In this document: one piece after another, positions 52,157 to 61,892 of the stretch
Layout of the letters: every line of letters starts with the position of its first letter
How positions within the stretch are numbered: position 1 is the stretch's first letter
Source: Taklimakanibacter lacteus
Lineage (GTDB): Bacteria; Pseudomonadota; Alphaproteobacteria; Rhizobiales; Aestuariivirgaceae
Length of the DNA: 64,000 bases
Assembly: GCA_003576695.1 (NCBI GenBank)
Contig: QOZQ01000001.1
Coordinates: forward strand, 558,001 to 622,000
Direction of reading: 5' to 3'
The notes under the pieces: model-generated
What the model was told of the DNA's origin: nothing
Databases searched by the model: none
Seen by the model: the letters and a program-made list of their open reading frames with translations, nothing else
Position numbers and translations under genes: made by a program

Positions 52157-55100
52157 CTAGCTCTGGACGAGGGATCCGGGCCTGCTTCCTCTAAGCACGA
52201 CATAGATTGCCGGTATGACCAGCGGTGTCAGCAACGTCGATGAGGCGAGCCCGAACAGCAGCGAGATCGCCAGGCCCTGAAAGATCGGGTCGAGCAGGAT
52301 CGTCGCGGCTCCGATCATCGCCGCCAGCGCGGTCAGAAGAATCGGCTTGAACCGGACGGCGCCGGCCTCGAGCAGTATCTCGCGCAAGGGCCTGTCCGCG
52401 GCGGCGCCATGGCGGATGAAATCGACAAGAAGGATCGAATTGCGCACGATGATGCCGGCAAGCGCAATGAAACCGATCATCGACGTTGCGGTGAAGGGCG
52501 CGCCGAAGAGCCAATGGCCCGGAACGATGCCGATGAGGGTGAGCGGGATGGGGGTCAGGATGACGAGCGGCAGCCGGAAGCTGCCAAATTGCGCGACCAC
52601 CAGAACATAGATTCCGAGAATGGCCACCGCGAACGCCACTCCCATGTCGCGGAAGGTGACATAGGTGATCTCCCATTCGCCGTCCCACAACAGCGTCGTC
52701 TTCGATTCGTCCGCCGGCTGGCCGTGAAGCCTGATCTCGGGCCTGGGCAGCGTGCCCCAGTCATGCGCATCGATCAGCCGGCCCACTTCGAGCATGCCGT
52801 AGACCGGCGCCTCGAAGCTGCCGGCGAGATCGGCCATCACCATGTCGCTGAAGCGGCCGTCACGCCGGAAGATCGTGGGCGAGCCCGCTTCGACCGCCGC
52901 ATGGACGACCTCGCCGAGCTCGACCACGCCCTTGCTGCCGGGGATGCTGTTGGCCGGAACCGGTGTCGCCGCCAGGGCGGCGTTCCAGGACAGGCTCTTC
53001 TTGGGAAGCCTGATGGCGATCTCAATCGGGTTGCGGTCCTCGCCGCGATGGGAGTAGCCGATCGACGTGCCGCCGAACAGCGAAGCGATCGTGTCATAGA
53101 CATCGCTTTGCTCGACGCCGAAGAATTCCAGCCGGTCCTGGTCGATGGAGAGCCTCAGCCGCGGTCGGGCCTCGCCGATCGAGTCGTCGACATCCACGAT
53201 GAACGGCACGGAGGCGAAAATCGCCTTGACCTCGTTGGCGACCGCGCGGCGCGTTGCGGCGTCGGGCCCGTAGATCTCGGCGATCAGGGTCGCCAGCACC
53301 GGAGGGCCGGGCGGGACCTCGACCACCTTGATGCTCGTGCCGAGGGGGGCTTCGACGGCCTTGAGATTTTCGCGCAGATCGAGCGCGATATCGTGGCTGG
53401 CGCGATTGCGCTCGGCGCGCGGGGCCAGGTTGACCTGCAGCTCGCCGAGTTCCGGGGATGCGCGCAAATAGTAGTGCCGCACAAGCCCGTTGAAGTTGAA
53501 CGGCGCGGCGGTGCCGGCATAGGACTGGATCGAGCGGACTTCCGGCAGCTTGCGGGCGATGTCGGCCGCGCCGAACAGCACACGCTCGGTTTCCTCGAGG
53601 CTTGCGCCTTCAGGAAGATCGACGACCACCGAGACCTCCGACTTGTTGTCGAAGGGCAGAAGCTTCACCGTCACCGATGTGGTTGCGAAAAGCGCCATTG
53701 CGGCGAGTGTCACAAGTCCGGTCGCGAGCAGGAAGGCCCAGGCGGTGAACTTCGACCGGATCACCGGCCGCGCCAAGCCCCGGTAAGCCCGTCCGAGCAC
53801 ACTTTCATGATGGACAGGGCCGGTATCGCTCCCGGCAGCGCGGCGCGGTGCCAGCTTCAGCATCAGCCAGGGCGCCACGATCACGGCGACGAAGAACGAG
53901 AAGAGCATGGCGGCCGAGGCGTTGGCGGGGATCGGTGCCATGTAAGGCCCCATCAGGCCGGACACGAACAGCATCGGCAGGAGTGCCGCCACGACCGTCA
54001 GTGTCGCCACGATCGTCGGGTTGCCCACTTCGGCCACCGCGTCGATGGTCGCCTGCAGGCGGGGCCGGCCGTCCCGCATCGCCCAGTGGCGGGCAATGTT
54101 CTCCACGACCACGATCGCATCGTCGACGAGGATGCCGATGGCGAAGATCAGCGCAAACAGGCTCACCCGGTTGATCGTGTAGCCCATGAGATTGGCGGCA
54201 AAGAGGGTGAGCAGGATCGTGGTGGGGATGACGACCAGGGTCACGAGAGCTTCCCGCCAGCCGATCGCGAGCGCGATCAGCACGACGATCGAGACGGTCG
54301 CAAGGCCCAGATGGAAGAGAAGCTCATTGGCCTTGTCATTGGCGGTCTCGCCATAGTTGCGGGTGATGGAGACGTCGACGTCGTCCGGGACGAGCCGCGA
54401 GCGGAGGAGATCGAGCCGCATGATGATGTCGTCGGCGACGACGACGGCATTGGCGCCGGTGCGCTTGGCCAGCGCCAGGCTTACAGCGGGCACGCGCTGC
54501 CATGCTCCATCCGCGGCGCGGGCATCGCTCCATACGCGGGTCTCGCGGGGGCTCGGACCAATGATGACCGATGCGACATCCTTCACATAGACGGCCCGGC
54601 CGTCCCGCGTCGTGATGAGAAGCAGGCCGATGTCGGGGATGCCCGACAAGGTCTGGCCGGCCGCGACGCCGCGCATGGCGCCGGCGTCACGGACTTCACC
54701 GGCAAGGAAGGAGCGGTTGGCATCGCTTACCTTGGCGACGAGCTGCTGCAGCGTGACGCCGAACAGCGCGAGCTTCTCGGGATCGGGCTCGACGCGGATT
54801 TCCTGGGGATTGCCGCCTGAAATGTAGGTCAGCCCGATATCGTCGACCTTCACCAGCTCCGAGCGCAGCTTGTCGGCGAGCTCATAAAGGTCCTTGTCGG
54901 TCCAGCGGCCGGCGGCCGCAGGCTTCGGCGACAGGGTCAGCACCACGATGGCGACATCGTTGATGCCGCGGCCGACGATCAGCGGCTCGGGAATTCCGAT
55001 GGGAATGCGATCCATGTTGGCGCGGATCTTTTCGTGGACGCGCAGAATGGCGTCCTCGGCCTTGGTGCCGACGAGAAAGCGCGCCGTCACCGAGACCCGG

Positions 55101-55375
55101 TCATCGACCGTCTGGCTGTAGATGTGCTCGACGCCATCGATGCCCTTGACGATCGCCTCAAGCGGCCTGGTCACGAGCTCCACGGCGTCGGGCGCCTTGA
55201 GGCCGTCGGCCTTGACGCGAATGTCGACCATCGGAACGCTGATCTGCGGTTCCTCCTCGCGCGGAATGACGAGGAGGGCGATGAGCCCCATCGCCAGGGC
55301 CGCCAGCAGAAAAAGCGGAGTGAGCGGCGAGCGGATGGTGGCTTGCGTCAGCCGGCCTGAAAGCCCGAGAGTCAC
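52157..55375 (-). CDS. RND-family efflux transporter, AcrB/CusA fold
   Basis: A 1072-residue inner-membrane transporter with the RND layout: helix 1, a large periplasmic loop, helices 2-7, a second loop, helices 8-12. ALIFAIGILVDDAIVVVENIARH on helix 4 holds the proton-relay aspartate pair. PREEEPQISVPMVDIRV near the start is typical of the subgroup often annotated as AcrB/multidrug RND. It starts with GTG overlapping the membrane-fusion gene. Placement behind a persulfide-sensing regulator suggests export of sulfur-linked compounds or metals, which is inference. Confidence 0.9.
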   Translation of the reverse strand: MTLGLSGRLTQATIRSPLTPLFLLAALAMGLIALLVIPREEEPQISVPMVDIRVKADGLKAPDAVELVTRPLEAIVKGIDGVEHIYSQTVDDRVSVTARFLVGTKAEDAILRVHEKIRANMDRIPIGIPEPLIVGRGINDVAIVVLTLSPKPAAAGRWTDKDLYELADKLRSELVKVDDIGLTYISGGNPQEIRVEPDPEKLALFGVTLQQLVAKVSDANRSFLAGEVRDAGAMRGVAAGQTLSGIPDIGLLLITTRDGRAVYVKDVASVIIGPSPRETRVWSDARAADGAWQRVPAVSLALAKRTGANAVVVADDIIMRLDLLRSRLVPDDVDVSITRNYGETANDKANELLFHLGLATVSIVVLIALAIGWREALVTLVVIPTTILLTLFAANLMGYTINRVSLFALIFAIGILVDDAIVVVENIARHWAMRDGRPRLQATIDAVAEVGNPTIVATLTVVAALLPMLFVSGLMGPYMAPIPANASAAMLFSFFVAVIVAPWLMLKLAPRRAAGSDTGPVHHESVLGRAYRGLARPVIRSKFTAWAFLLATGLVTLAAMALFATTSVTVKLLPFDNKSEVSVVVDLPEGASLEETERVLFGAADIARKLPEVRSIQSYAGTAAPFNFNGLVRHYYLRASPELGELQVNLAPRAERNRASHDIALDLRENLKAVEAPLGTSIKVVEVPPGPPVLATLIAEIYGPDAATRRAVANEVKAIFASVPFIVDVDDSIGEARPRLRLSIDQDRLEFFGVEQSDVYDTIASLFGGTSIGYSHRGEDRNPIEIAIRLPKKSLSWNAALAATPVPANSIPGSKGVVELGEVVHAAVEAGSPTIFRRDGRFSDMVMADLAGSFEAPVYGMLEVGRLIDAHDWGTLPRPEIRLHGQPADESKTTLLWDGEWEITYVTFRDMGVAFAVAILGIYVLVVAQFGSFRLPLVILTPIPLTLIGIVPGHWLFGAPFTATSMIGFIALAGIIVRNSILLVDFIRHGAAADRPLREILLEAGAVRFKPILLTALAAMIGAATILLDPIFQGLAISLLFGLASSTLLTPLVIPAIYVVLRGSRPGSLVQS

Positions 55376-56358
55376 GGCTGCACCAGCTCATCGCCGGGCC
55401 GCAGGCCGGACAGTATTTCGACGCCGTCCGGCATGTCGGGCCGCGGCAGGTCGCGGCCGCGCTGAACCGGCACATCGATCATCGCCTCGCCTTGGCGCAG
55501 ACGGACATAGTCGACGCCGAAGCGGGTGGTGACGAAGCTCGCGGGAATGACGATGGCCAGACGCTCGCCGCCCGATATCCACACGCGAAGCCGTTCGCTG
55601 ACGAAATAGTCGCCGAGCCCCGCGACGACGGCATCCGCCATGACGCGGCCGTCCTCGATCTGCGGATAGACGAGCGTGATCTTGCCGAAGCGCGGCCCGG
55701 CTTCGCCGATCTCGCTGCCATCGAGGCGGATCATGTCGCCGGCCTTGAGGGCGCGGGCATGCCGTTCAGGCACCCTCAACCGCAGCACGAAATCCTGCCT
55801 GGCAATGGTGGCAACGGTCTCACCCGCCAGGAGGACCGCTCCGGCCGTCAGCGGCACCTTGAGAATGCGTCCGGCCGCAGGGGAGAACACATCTCCCTCA
55901 CTCAGCTGCTGGCCGATCACCAGGCGCTCGGCGGTCCGCGACTGAAGGGCGTTCTCGGCGACCCTGAGCGAGGTCTGTGCTTCGTCGAGCCGGGTGCGCG
56001 GCAGCGTGCCCCGATCGACGAGCGTCTTGATGCGGGTGAAGTCGGTCTCGGCCTGGGCTCGCTGAGCCTCGAGCCCGGCAATCTGCGCATCGAGCGATTT
56101 CATCTGCAGGACCAGCTTTTCATCGCCGATCCTGGCGATGATCTGTCCCTGTTCGACATGGTCGCCTTCCCTGGCCGTCAATCCCGCCAGCGTACCGCCG
56201 ATGCGGGCCCGGGCCGGCACGACATTGAGGCTTTCCACGGTTGCAAACACCGCCTTTTCATCGGCAACAGGCGTCGGCATCACCTTCAGGACCGTCGCCG
56301 CGACCGCGGCTTGCGCAAGCGCGAGGGCCAGCAGGCCCGCAATGATGAAAATACGCAT
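55372..56358 (-). CDS. HlyD-type periplasmic membrane-fusion protein
   Basis: A 328-residue adaptor with an N-terminal signal/anchor (IFIIAGLLALALAQAAVA). A lipoyl/barrel-sandwich half follows (VPARARIGGTLAGLTAREGDHVEQGQIIARIGDEKL), then a coiled-coil hairpin (SLDAQIAGLEAQRAQAETDF...LDEAQTSLRVAENAL), the second lipoyl half (VFSPAAGRILKVPLTAGAVLLAGETVATI), and the beta-barrel. It joins the RND pump to an outer-membrane channel, which is not encoded here. Its stop overlaps the RND start. Confidence 0.9.
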   Translation of the reverse strand: MRIFIIAGLLALALAQAAVAATVLKVMPTPVADEKAVFATVESLNVVPARARIGGTLAGLTAREGDHVEQGQIIARIGDEKLVLQMKSLDAQIAGLEAQRAQAETDFTRIKTLVDRGTLPRTRLDEAQTSLRVAENALQSRTAERLVIGQQLSEGDVFSPAAGRILKVPLTAGAVLLAGETVATIARQDFVLRLRVPERHARALKAGDMIRLDGSEIGEAGPRFGKITLVYPQIEDGRVMADAVVAGLGDYFVSERLRVWISGGERLAIVIPASFVTTRFGVDYVRLRQGEAMIDVPVQRGRDLPRPDMPDGVEILSGLRPGDELVQP

Positions 56359-56465
56359 CTCGGTTCCTCTCCGGCCGCGGCATGGCGGCCTCTTTCTTCA
56401 TTTCCCGGGGCGAGGACTCATTGATCCTGATCAATGTCCTGTCCGGTTGCCTTCGCTAGCCTTTT

Positions 56466-56768
56466 CTAATTCGTGCAGAAGGCGCGGTAGACCGCCTTGA
56501 GCACGCTGCGGGCAGCTTCGCTGCTCAATGAATACCAGATGGTCTGGCCATCCCTGCGGGTTGTCACAAGGCCATCCTTGCGGAGAAGGGCGAGATGCTG
56601 AGAAACCGTCGAATCCCTGATGCCCAGAAATGCGGCGATCTCGCCGACCGAGCGCTCCCGATCGATCAGCTGGCAGACGATGAGCAGCCGGTGGCGATTG
56701 GCCAGAGACTTCAAAAGCTCACTCGCCTGGTCGGCAGCCTTGTTCATCATCCGGATATCAATTCTCAT
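56466..56768 (-). CDS. Persulfide-sensing ArsR-family repressor (BigR/SqrR type)
   Basis: A 100-residue winged-helix regulator: ELLKSLANRHRLLIVCQLIDRERSVGEIAAFLGIRDSTVSQHLALLRKDGLV. Its two cysteines, Cys32 in IVCQL and Cys98 in FCTN, are 66 residues apart, exactly the spacing of the dithiol pair in SqrR (41/107) and BigR (42/108). Those proteins leave DNA when the pair forms a polysulfide bridge. It is divergent from sulfide:quinone oxidoreductase and leads the RND pump genes. The ATG at 56768 is taken; ATGs at 56750 or 56747 are possible. Confidence 0.88.
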   Translation of the reverse strand: MRIDIRMMNKAADQASELLKSLANRHRLLIVCQLIDRERSVGEIAAFLGIRDSTVSQHLALLRKDGLVTTRRDGQTIWYSLSSEAARSVLKAVYRAFCTN

Positions 56769-56847
56769 ACTTGCATATATACGCATTATTGAATATATTG
56801 TCAAGCAACAGGCGCCGCCGAGCGGGCGCCGGCAAGGAGCCGACGAC
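56769..56847. promoter_or_regulatory. Divergent control region of the sulfur-response cluster
   Basis: This 79-base gap is strongly A/T-rich in a G+C-rich region. CTTGCATATAT (56770-56780) and ATATATTGTCAAG (56793-56805) form an imperfect dyad, as expected for a BigR/SqrR operator covering both promoters. The exact boundaries are not determined. Confidence 0.55.
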
Positions 56848-58134
56848 ATGGCAGAGATCGTGGTGATGGGAGCGGGCCTCAGCGGGACGCTCATGGCCTA
56901 TGAACTGGTGCCTCAGCTTATGGCGGGAGATCGCATCACACTCGTCTCGCAGGGGCCGACATATCACTTCGTGCCCTCCAATCCGTGGGTGGCGATCGGC
57001 TGGCGCCAGCGCGAAGCGATCGAGATCGATCTCGAGAAGGTGATGCGCCGGAAGGACATCCGCCTCATGACGCAAGGCGTCAGGAAAGTGCATCCGGGCG
57101 AGAACCGGATCGAGTTGGCCGACGATTCTTCGATCAGCTACGACTATCTGGTGATCGCCACCGGACCGGATCTTGCTTTCGACGAGATTCCGGGGCTCGG
57201 CCCCAGGGGCCATACACAATCGATCTGCCATATCGACCACGCGGTGGAGGCGAAGGCGGCCTTCGACCGGTTTGTCGAGAGGCCGGGACCGATCATCGTC
57301 GGCGCGGTGCAGGGCGCCTCGTGTTTCGGGCCTGCCTATGAATTCCTGTTCATTCTCGAGACCGAGCTGCGCCGGCGCCGGATCCGGGATCGCGTTCCCA
57401 TGACCTTTGTCACCTCGGAGCCCTATATCGGCCATCTCGGCCTCGACGGCGTCGGCGACACAAAAGGACTCCTCGAGAGTGAAATGCGCGAGCGCCACAT
57501 CAAATGGATCACCAATGCGCGCGTGAAGACCGTCGAAGCGGGCAAGATGGACGTGGAGGAGCTCGACGAAGCCGGCGCGGTTCGCAAGAGCCATGAGCTT
57601 CCCTTCGCCTTTTCCATGATGCTCCCGGCGTTCCGGGGCGTTCCGGCGGTGCGCGGCATAGAAGGCCTGACCAATCCGCGCGGCTTCATCCTGGTCGACA
57701 AGTATCAGCGCAACCCGGCCTTCCCGAACGTCTTCGCCATCGGCGTATGCATCGCGATCCCGCCGGTGGGCCCGACGCCCGTGCCGGTCGGCGTGCCCAA
57801 GACCGGCTTCATGATCGAGTCGATGGTGACGGCGAGCGCATTGAATATCGGAGCATTGCTGAAGGGCAGGGAGGCGAAGGCGCAGCCGACATGGAACGCC
57901 GTCTGCCTCGCCGATTTCGGCGACAGCGGTGTCGCTTTTCTCGCCCAGCCGCAGATCCCGCCGCGCAATGTCAACTGGTCGTCAAAGGGCGAATGGGTCC
58001 ACTACGCGAAGGTGGCTTTCGAAAAGTATTTTCTTCACAAGATCCGCAAGGGTGAAAGCGAGCCATTCTACGAGCGCCTGCTGCTCGAGAAGCTCGACAT
58101 TCAGAAGATCAAGGAAGTCAAGGAGCCGGCATGA
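56848..58134 (+). CDS. sqr: Sulfide:quinone oxidoreductase
   Basis: A 428-residue FAD enzyme of the SQR/FCSD family: VVMGAGLSGTLMAYELVP for FAD, YDYLVIATGPDLAFDEIPG, and PTPVPVGVPKTGFMIESMV near the C-terminus. Cys127, Cys159 and Cys353 fall almost exactly on the catalytic triad of Acidithiobacillus SQR (128, 160, 356). A further Cys301 is present. The enzyme oxidises sulfide to sulfane sulfur and passes electrons to quinone at the membrane. It is divergent from the persulfide sensor and overlaps the thioredoxin gene by 4 bases. Confidence 0.9.
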   Translation: MAEIVVMGAGLSGTLMAYELVPQLMAGDRITLVSQGPTYHFVPSNPWVAIGWRQREAIEIDLEKVMRRKDIRLMTQGVRKVHPGENRIELADDSSISYDYLVIATGPDLAFDEIPGLGPRGHTQSICHIDHAVEAKAAFDRFVERPGPIIVGAVQGASCFGPAYEFLFILETELRRRRIRDRVPMTFVTSEPYIGHLGLDGVGDTKGLLESEMRERHIKWITNARVKTVEAGKMDVEELDEAGAVRKSHELPFAFSMMLPAFRGVPAVRGIEGLTNPRGFILVDKYQRNPAFPNVFAIGVCIAIPPVGPTPVPVGVPKTGFMIESMVTASALNIGALLKGREAKAQPTWNAVCLADFGDSGVAFLAQPQIPPRNVNWSSKGEWVHYAKVAFEKYFLHKIRKGESEPFYERLLLEKLDIQKIKEVKEPA

Positions 58135-58583
58135 ATGGCGGCCGTCATATCGTCTGCGGCATGTGCGGCAAGGTCAATCGCGTCGCCGACGATCGGTCCG
58201 CAGCCGGGGCCCGTTGCGGCGCCTGTCGCGAGCCGCTGTTTTCGGGTCTTCCCCTCGAGGCTGACGAGACAGGGTTCGAGCGCCATGTGTCGCGCAACGA
58301 CATCCCGGTATTGGTCGACGTGTGGGCTCCCTGGTGCGGACCATGCCGTGCGATGGCGCCGATGTTCGCCGAGGCGGCGCGAATCCTCGAGCCGGATGTG
58401 CGTCTGCTCAAGCTCAACTCCGACAGGGCGCCGTCAGTGTCGGCCCGGCTTGGAATCCGTTCGATCCCGACTCTCCTGCTCATGAAGGACGGCAAGGTCG
58501 TGGCGCGCAGCTCGGGCGTGATGGATGTGCATCGGATCGTATCCTGGACGCGATCGAGCCTCGCGGGAGCGCATGCGGCGTGA
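58131..58583 (+). CDS. trxC: Thioredoxin 2-type (zinc-ribbon thioredoxin)
   Basis: A 150-residue protein with an N-terminal zinc ribbon (Cys9-X2-Cys12 and Cys29-X2-Cys32) and a thioredoxin domain with WCGPC at residues 68-72. This is the TrxC layout and length. TrxC is a stress-induced reductant. Next to SQR it could reduce protein persulfides or release sulfide from sulfane sulfur (inference). Its start overlaps the sqr stop by 4 bases. Confidence 0.9.
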   Translation: MNGGRHIVCGMCGKVNRVADDRSAAGARCGACREPLFSGLPLEADETGFERHVSRNDIPVLVDVWAPWCGPCRAMAPMFAEAARILEPDVRLLKLNSDRAPSVSARLGIRSIPTLLLMKDGKVVARSSGVMDVHRIVSWTRSSLAGAHAA

Positions 58584-58618
58584 CAAGGCCAAAGCCAATC
58601 TAAACAAGGAGATGCATC

Positions 58619-58840
58619 ATGAATCTGGATCGTGCCGTGCTGGCCTTCGCAGGCATCGTGGTTCTGCTGAGCCTGGCGCTTGGCGTATATGTGAGCTCAT
58701 ACTGGCTTCTGCTTACCGCGTTCGCCGGTCTCAACATGTTGCAGGCGGCGTTCACCGGATTCTGCCCTGCTGCGCTCGTCTTCAAGAAGCTGGGCCTGAA
58801 AAGAGGATGTGCATTTGACGAGGAGCGGAGTCTTCGTTGA
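58619..58840 (+). CDS. DUF2892 (YgaP-type) small membrane protein
   Basis: A 73-residue protein with two membrane helices (NLDRAVLAFAGIVVLLSLALG and YWLLLTAFAGLNMLQAAFTG), then FCPAALVFKKLGLKRGC. This is the DUF2892 pattern found as the C-terminal membrane part of the rhodanese YgaP. The two cysteines near the membrane may handle sulfane sulfur. It is the last gene of the sqr operon, 35 bases after trxC. Confidence 0.88.
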   Translation: MNLDRAVLAFAGIVVLLSLALGVYVSSYWLLLTAFAGLNMLQAAFTGFCPAALVFKKLGLKRGCAFDEERSLR

Positions 58841-59150
58841 TGCAATTCAAGGCTTTTGCCCCGCGAGGGCGTACGCGCCGACCATGGGAATTCCCTGAAA
58901 GAACCCTCAGGACGGTGACGCTTGCTGCTCCGCTGGTCGCGGCGCCATGTCGGTCGCGTGGCCTTTGCCTGGCGGATGCGGCCGCACCGATCCCCGCTGG
59001 CGCGGTATTAACCCAAAATCAACGATGCGAAGACGAAGTGCCGGCAATTTAAGTGCCCTTTGCGGTTTGACTGCAATGATCGGAGGAATGCGGAATAACC
59101 AATAATATTAGGTAATTGTGCCGCCTTGCGTGGGTTTGCCGGTTGGGGAC
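58841..59150. other. 310-base gene-free stretch before the GGDEF/EAL gene
   Basis: No credible gene is seen. A 71-codon open frame at 58837-59052 lacks a ribosome site and family resemblance. The right end becomes A/T-rich (59090-59120), a likely promoter zone for the GGDEF/EAL gene. GGGGA lies before its ATG. No terminator-like hairpin was found after the DUF2892 gene. Confidence 0.5.
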
Positions 59151-61757
59151 ATGACAATTCCAGTTGCTGATGCAAGTCAGACCGACGCTCTTGAACGGGA
59201 AAGGCTCCGCCGTCTTGCGCAGTACAAGCTCCTGCGGACAGCGCCGGACCCGGCATTTGACAGCATAGCGAGGATGGCCGCCGATCTGCTCGAGGCCCCG
59301 ATAGCCTATCTCTGCCTGACCGAAGCGAGCCATCATTGGCTCATGGCCCGGATCGGGCTTGATCTGGAGGAGTTGCAGCGCTCAGCCAGCTTGTGCGATC
59401 ACGCGCTGGCGGCTCAGGATGTGCTGGTCGTTCAGGACGCAAGCAAGGATGCTCGCTTTGCCGGCAATCCGCTGGTAGCCGGACCAAGACGGGTCAGGTT
59501 CTATGCGGGTTTTGCTCTGCGGGATGCCGACGGCTTTGCCCTGGGCACTCTTGCTGTTGCGGATGCAGTGCCGCGCCGGATCACCGAACGGCAGAAAGAC
59601 CTCCTGAAAGATCTGGCCGGGATCGCTCTCGACCGAATGGAGCTCCAGAAGGCCAAAACCAACCTGCAGGAGACCGTCGCTGCAACTGAAGCGGCCCGGC
59701 AGGATGCCGTCAGCGACCATGCCGAGCTGCGGCAGGTCATCGAGTGCCTGCCGCAAGCCATCGTGCTCCTGGACGAGCAAAAACGCCTCATTCTGTGGAA
59801 CAGGAACTATGAGGAGATGTTCCCCGAAGCGGCGCCCCATATCCGGCCGGGGGCCAGCATAGAATCGCTCTATCGCAACGCATTCGAAGCAATAAGCGGC
59901 TTTTCCGATCTGGATGAGGCCCGCGCCGAATCGTGGGTGCGGAGCCGGATGGATCGCCTCGACCACAGCGAGTCCTATGTCGAACAGAATGTCGGCGACC
60001 AGCGGTGGATCCGCTACGACCAGCATGTCACCCCGGACCGGAAAAAGGTCTATGTCCGGACCGACGTCACCGATGACCGGAACGCCGCCGAATCGTTTCG
60101 CCTGTTGTTTGAAAGCAACCCGGTGCCGATGTGGGTCGTCGAAAGATCGACGCTGAAGTTCCTGGATGTCAATGCCGCGGCCATCGAGCATTACGGCTAT
60201 ACGCGCGCCCAGTTCCTCAACATGACGTCGCTGGAAATACGGCCTGCCTATGAACGTCAAAGAGCGCTTGATGATGCCGGCAGCAATTTCACCAGGGACA
60301 GTGGAGAAAGCGACTGGATCCACAACAAGGCCGATGGCACGGAAATTCTGGTCAGCAGCTACGCCAGGCCCATCAAATACGGCGGCAAGGAAGCGGCGAT
60401 TGTCTCGGTCGTCGATGTCACCGAACGCCGCAAGCACGATGCGCGCATCAAATACATGGCGGAACACGATGCGCTGACCGGTCTTCCCAACCGGCGGCTG
60501 TTCCTCGAGATGCTCGAGGGCACGTATCTGCAGAGAACGAAGACTCCCGGCCTCTGGTCGGTCATCCTGGTGGATATCGACGACTTCAAGACGATCAATG
60601 ACACGCTCGGTCATTATGTCGGCGACAATCTCATCGTCGCAGTCGCCAACCGGCTGGAAGAAAGCATGGGAGACCGGGGAATTGTCGGCCGCCTCGGTGG
60701 TGACGAGTTCGCGGTGCTGCTGCCGCGGCTCACCGACGCCGCGGACGCTCACGATGCCGCAAACGAACTGGTGCGGGCCTTCGCCGATCCCCTCAAGGTC
60801 CGCGAATACGAGATCCTGGTGGGGGTAAGTGCCGGGCTGGCCACCGGCCTCGACAGCTCGACGGACGTATCCGCCATGCTGAAGAACGCCGACCTTGCCC
60901 TGTACAAGGCAAAGTCGGATGGGCGCGGCGTCTGCCGGGTCTATGAGCCGCATATGTCGCTGCAGATGATCGTGCGCCACGAGATGGAGCGCAACCTGCG
61001 CCAAGCGCTGGCGGAAGGGCAGTTCGACATCCGCTACCAGCCCCTGGTGGATCTTGCGTCCGGCAAGGAAATCGGCTTCGAGGCGCTGCTGCGCTGGAAC
61101 CATCCGGACGAAGGCATGATTGCGCCTGCAACCTTCATCCCGGTTGCTGAGTCGAGCGGATTGATCGTTCCCATCGGCGCCTGGGTGCTCGAGCAGGCTT
61201 GCCAGCTGGGCACCAGCCTGCAGGACCATCTGACGATCGCGGTGAACATATCCCCGGCCCAATTCAAATCGGGCAAGCTGGTCGAGGCCGTGTCCGGCGC
61301 GCTCGCGAAATCGGGCCTCGCGGCTCGGCGGCTCGAGCTTGAAATCACCGAATCCTGCCTGCTCGAGAAAACCTCCGAAACCGTGCAGATCCTGAAGGAC
61401 CTGAAGGCGCTGGGCGTGTCCATCGCGCTCGATGATTTCGGCACCGGCTATTGCGGGCTTGGCTATCTGGGCAGTTTTCCATTCGACAAGATCAAGATCG
61501 ACCAGTCCTTCGTCCGGGACGTCGAGACGACGCGGAAATCGGCGGAATTGTTCCGCGCCGTCATCAATATCGGCCACAGCCTCGGCCTCACGACGCTGGC
61601 CGAGGGCATCGAAACCAAGGAACAGCTCGATTTCCTGCGCGCGCTCGGATGCCAGCAGGGCCAGGGCTTCCTGTTCAGTCCGGCCATTCCGGCGGGTGAA
61701 ATCGCCGCGGAGCTGAGGCTTGCGGGAAATCCTCCCGCCGACAGATATGCCGTCTGA
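59151..61757 (+). CDS. GAF-PAS-GGDEF-EAL cyclic di-GMP enzyme
   Basis: An 868-residue cytoplasmic protein. An N-terminal GAF domain (about residues 10-165) starts with the LRRLAQYKLLRTAPDPAFDSIARMAADLL signature. Two PAS segments follow (CLPQAIVLLDEQKRLILWN and LLFESNPVPMWVVERSTLKFLDVN). The GGDEF domain has an intact Gly-Gly-Asp-Glu-Phe at 516-520 and the EAL domain an intact Glu-Ala-Leu at 644-646. DDFGTGY and the QSFV region of EAL are kept. Both synthase and phosphodiesterase activity are possible; which dominates is not predictable. It could sense redox state or small molecules. Confidence 0.93.
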   Translation: MTIPVADASQTDALERERLRRLAQYKLLRTAPDPAFDSIARMAADLLEAPIAYLCLTEASHHWLMARIGLDLEELQRSASLCDHALAAQDVLVVQDASKDARFAGNPLVAGPRRVRFYAGFALRDADGFALGTLAVADAVPRRITERQKDLLKDLAGIALDRMELQKAKTNLQETVAATEAARQDAVSDHAELRQVIECLPQAIVLLDEQKRLILWNRNYEEMFPEAAPHIRPGASIESLYRNAFEAISGFSDLDEARAESWVRSRMDRLDHSESYVEQNVGDQRWIRYDQHVTPDRKKVYVRTDVTDDRNAAESFRLLFESNPVPMWVVERSTLKFLDVNAAAIEHYGYTRAQFLNMTSLEIRPAYERQRALDDAGSNFTRDSGESDWIHNKADGTEILVSSYARPIKYGGKEAAIVSVVDVTERRKHDARIKYMAEHDALTGLPNRRLFLEMLEGTYLQRTKTPGLWSVILVDIDDFKTINDTLGHYVGDNLIVAVANRLEESMGDRGIVGRLGGDEFAVLLPRLTDAADAHDAANELVRAFADPLKVREYEILVGVSAGLATGLDSSTDVSAMLKNADLALYKAKSDGRGVCRVYEPHMSLQMIVRHEMERNLRQALAEGQFDIRYQPLVDLASGKEIGFEALLRWNHPDEGMIAPATFIPVAESSGLIVPIGAWVLEQACQLGTSLQDHLTIAVNISPAQFKSGKLVEAVSGALAKSGLAARRLELEITESCLLEKTSETVQILKDLKALGVSIALDDFGTGYCGLGYLGSFPFDKIKIDQSFVRDVETTRKSAELFRAVINIGHSLGLTTLAEGIETKEQLDFLRALGCQQGQGFLFSPAIPAGEIAAELRLAGNPPADRYAV

Positions 61758-61892
61758 CGGTTCGCTACGACCACGATCCGGCGCATTCTGAAGGTAAGTC
61801 GCGCCGGCGAATATGGCGCGCTGATCGCCATGGCCCGCCGTTTCCATCCGGAAATCGTCGCCAAATCATGCCGATAGACCGTCGTCTTCCGT

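Noticed and set aside
52409-54820. Long antisense frame of 803 codons opposite the RND pump
   Set aside because: The RND transporter is unmistakable on the other strand; the antisense product is low-complexity and charged.
58837-59052. 71-codon frame after the DUF2892 gene
   Set aside because: No ribosome site and an arginine/proline-rich product typical of non-coding G+C-rich DNA.
59382-61847. Long antisense frame of 821 codons opposite the GGDEF/EAL gene
   Set aside because: The sense strand encodes intact GGDEF and EAL domains; the antisense frame is a shadow.
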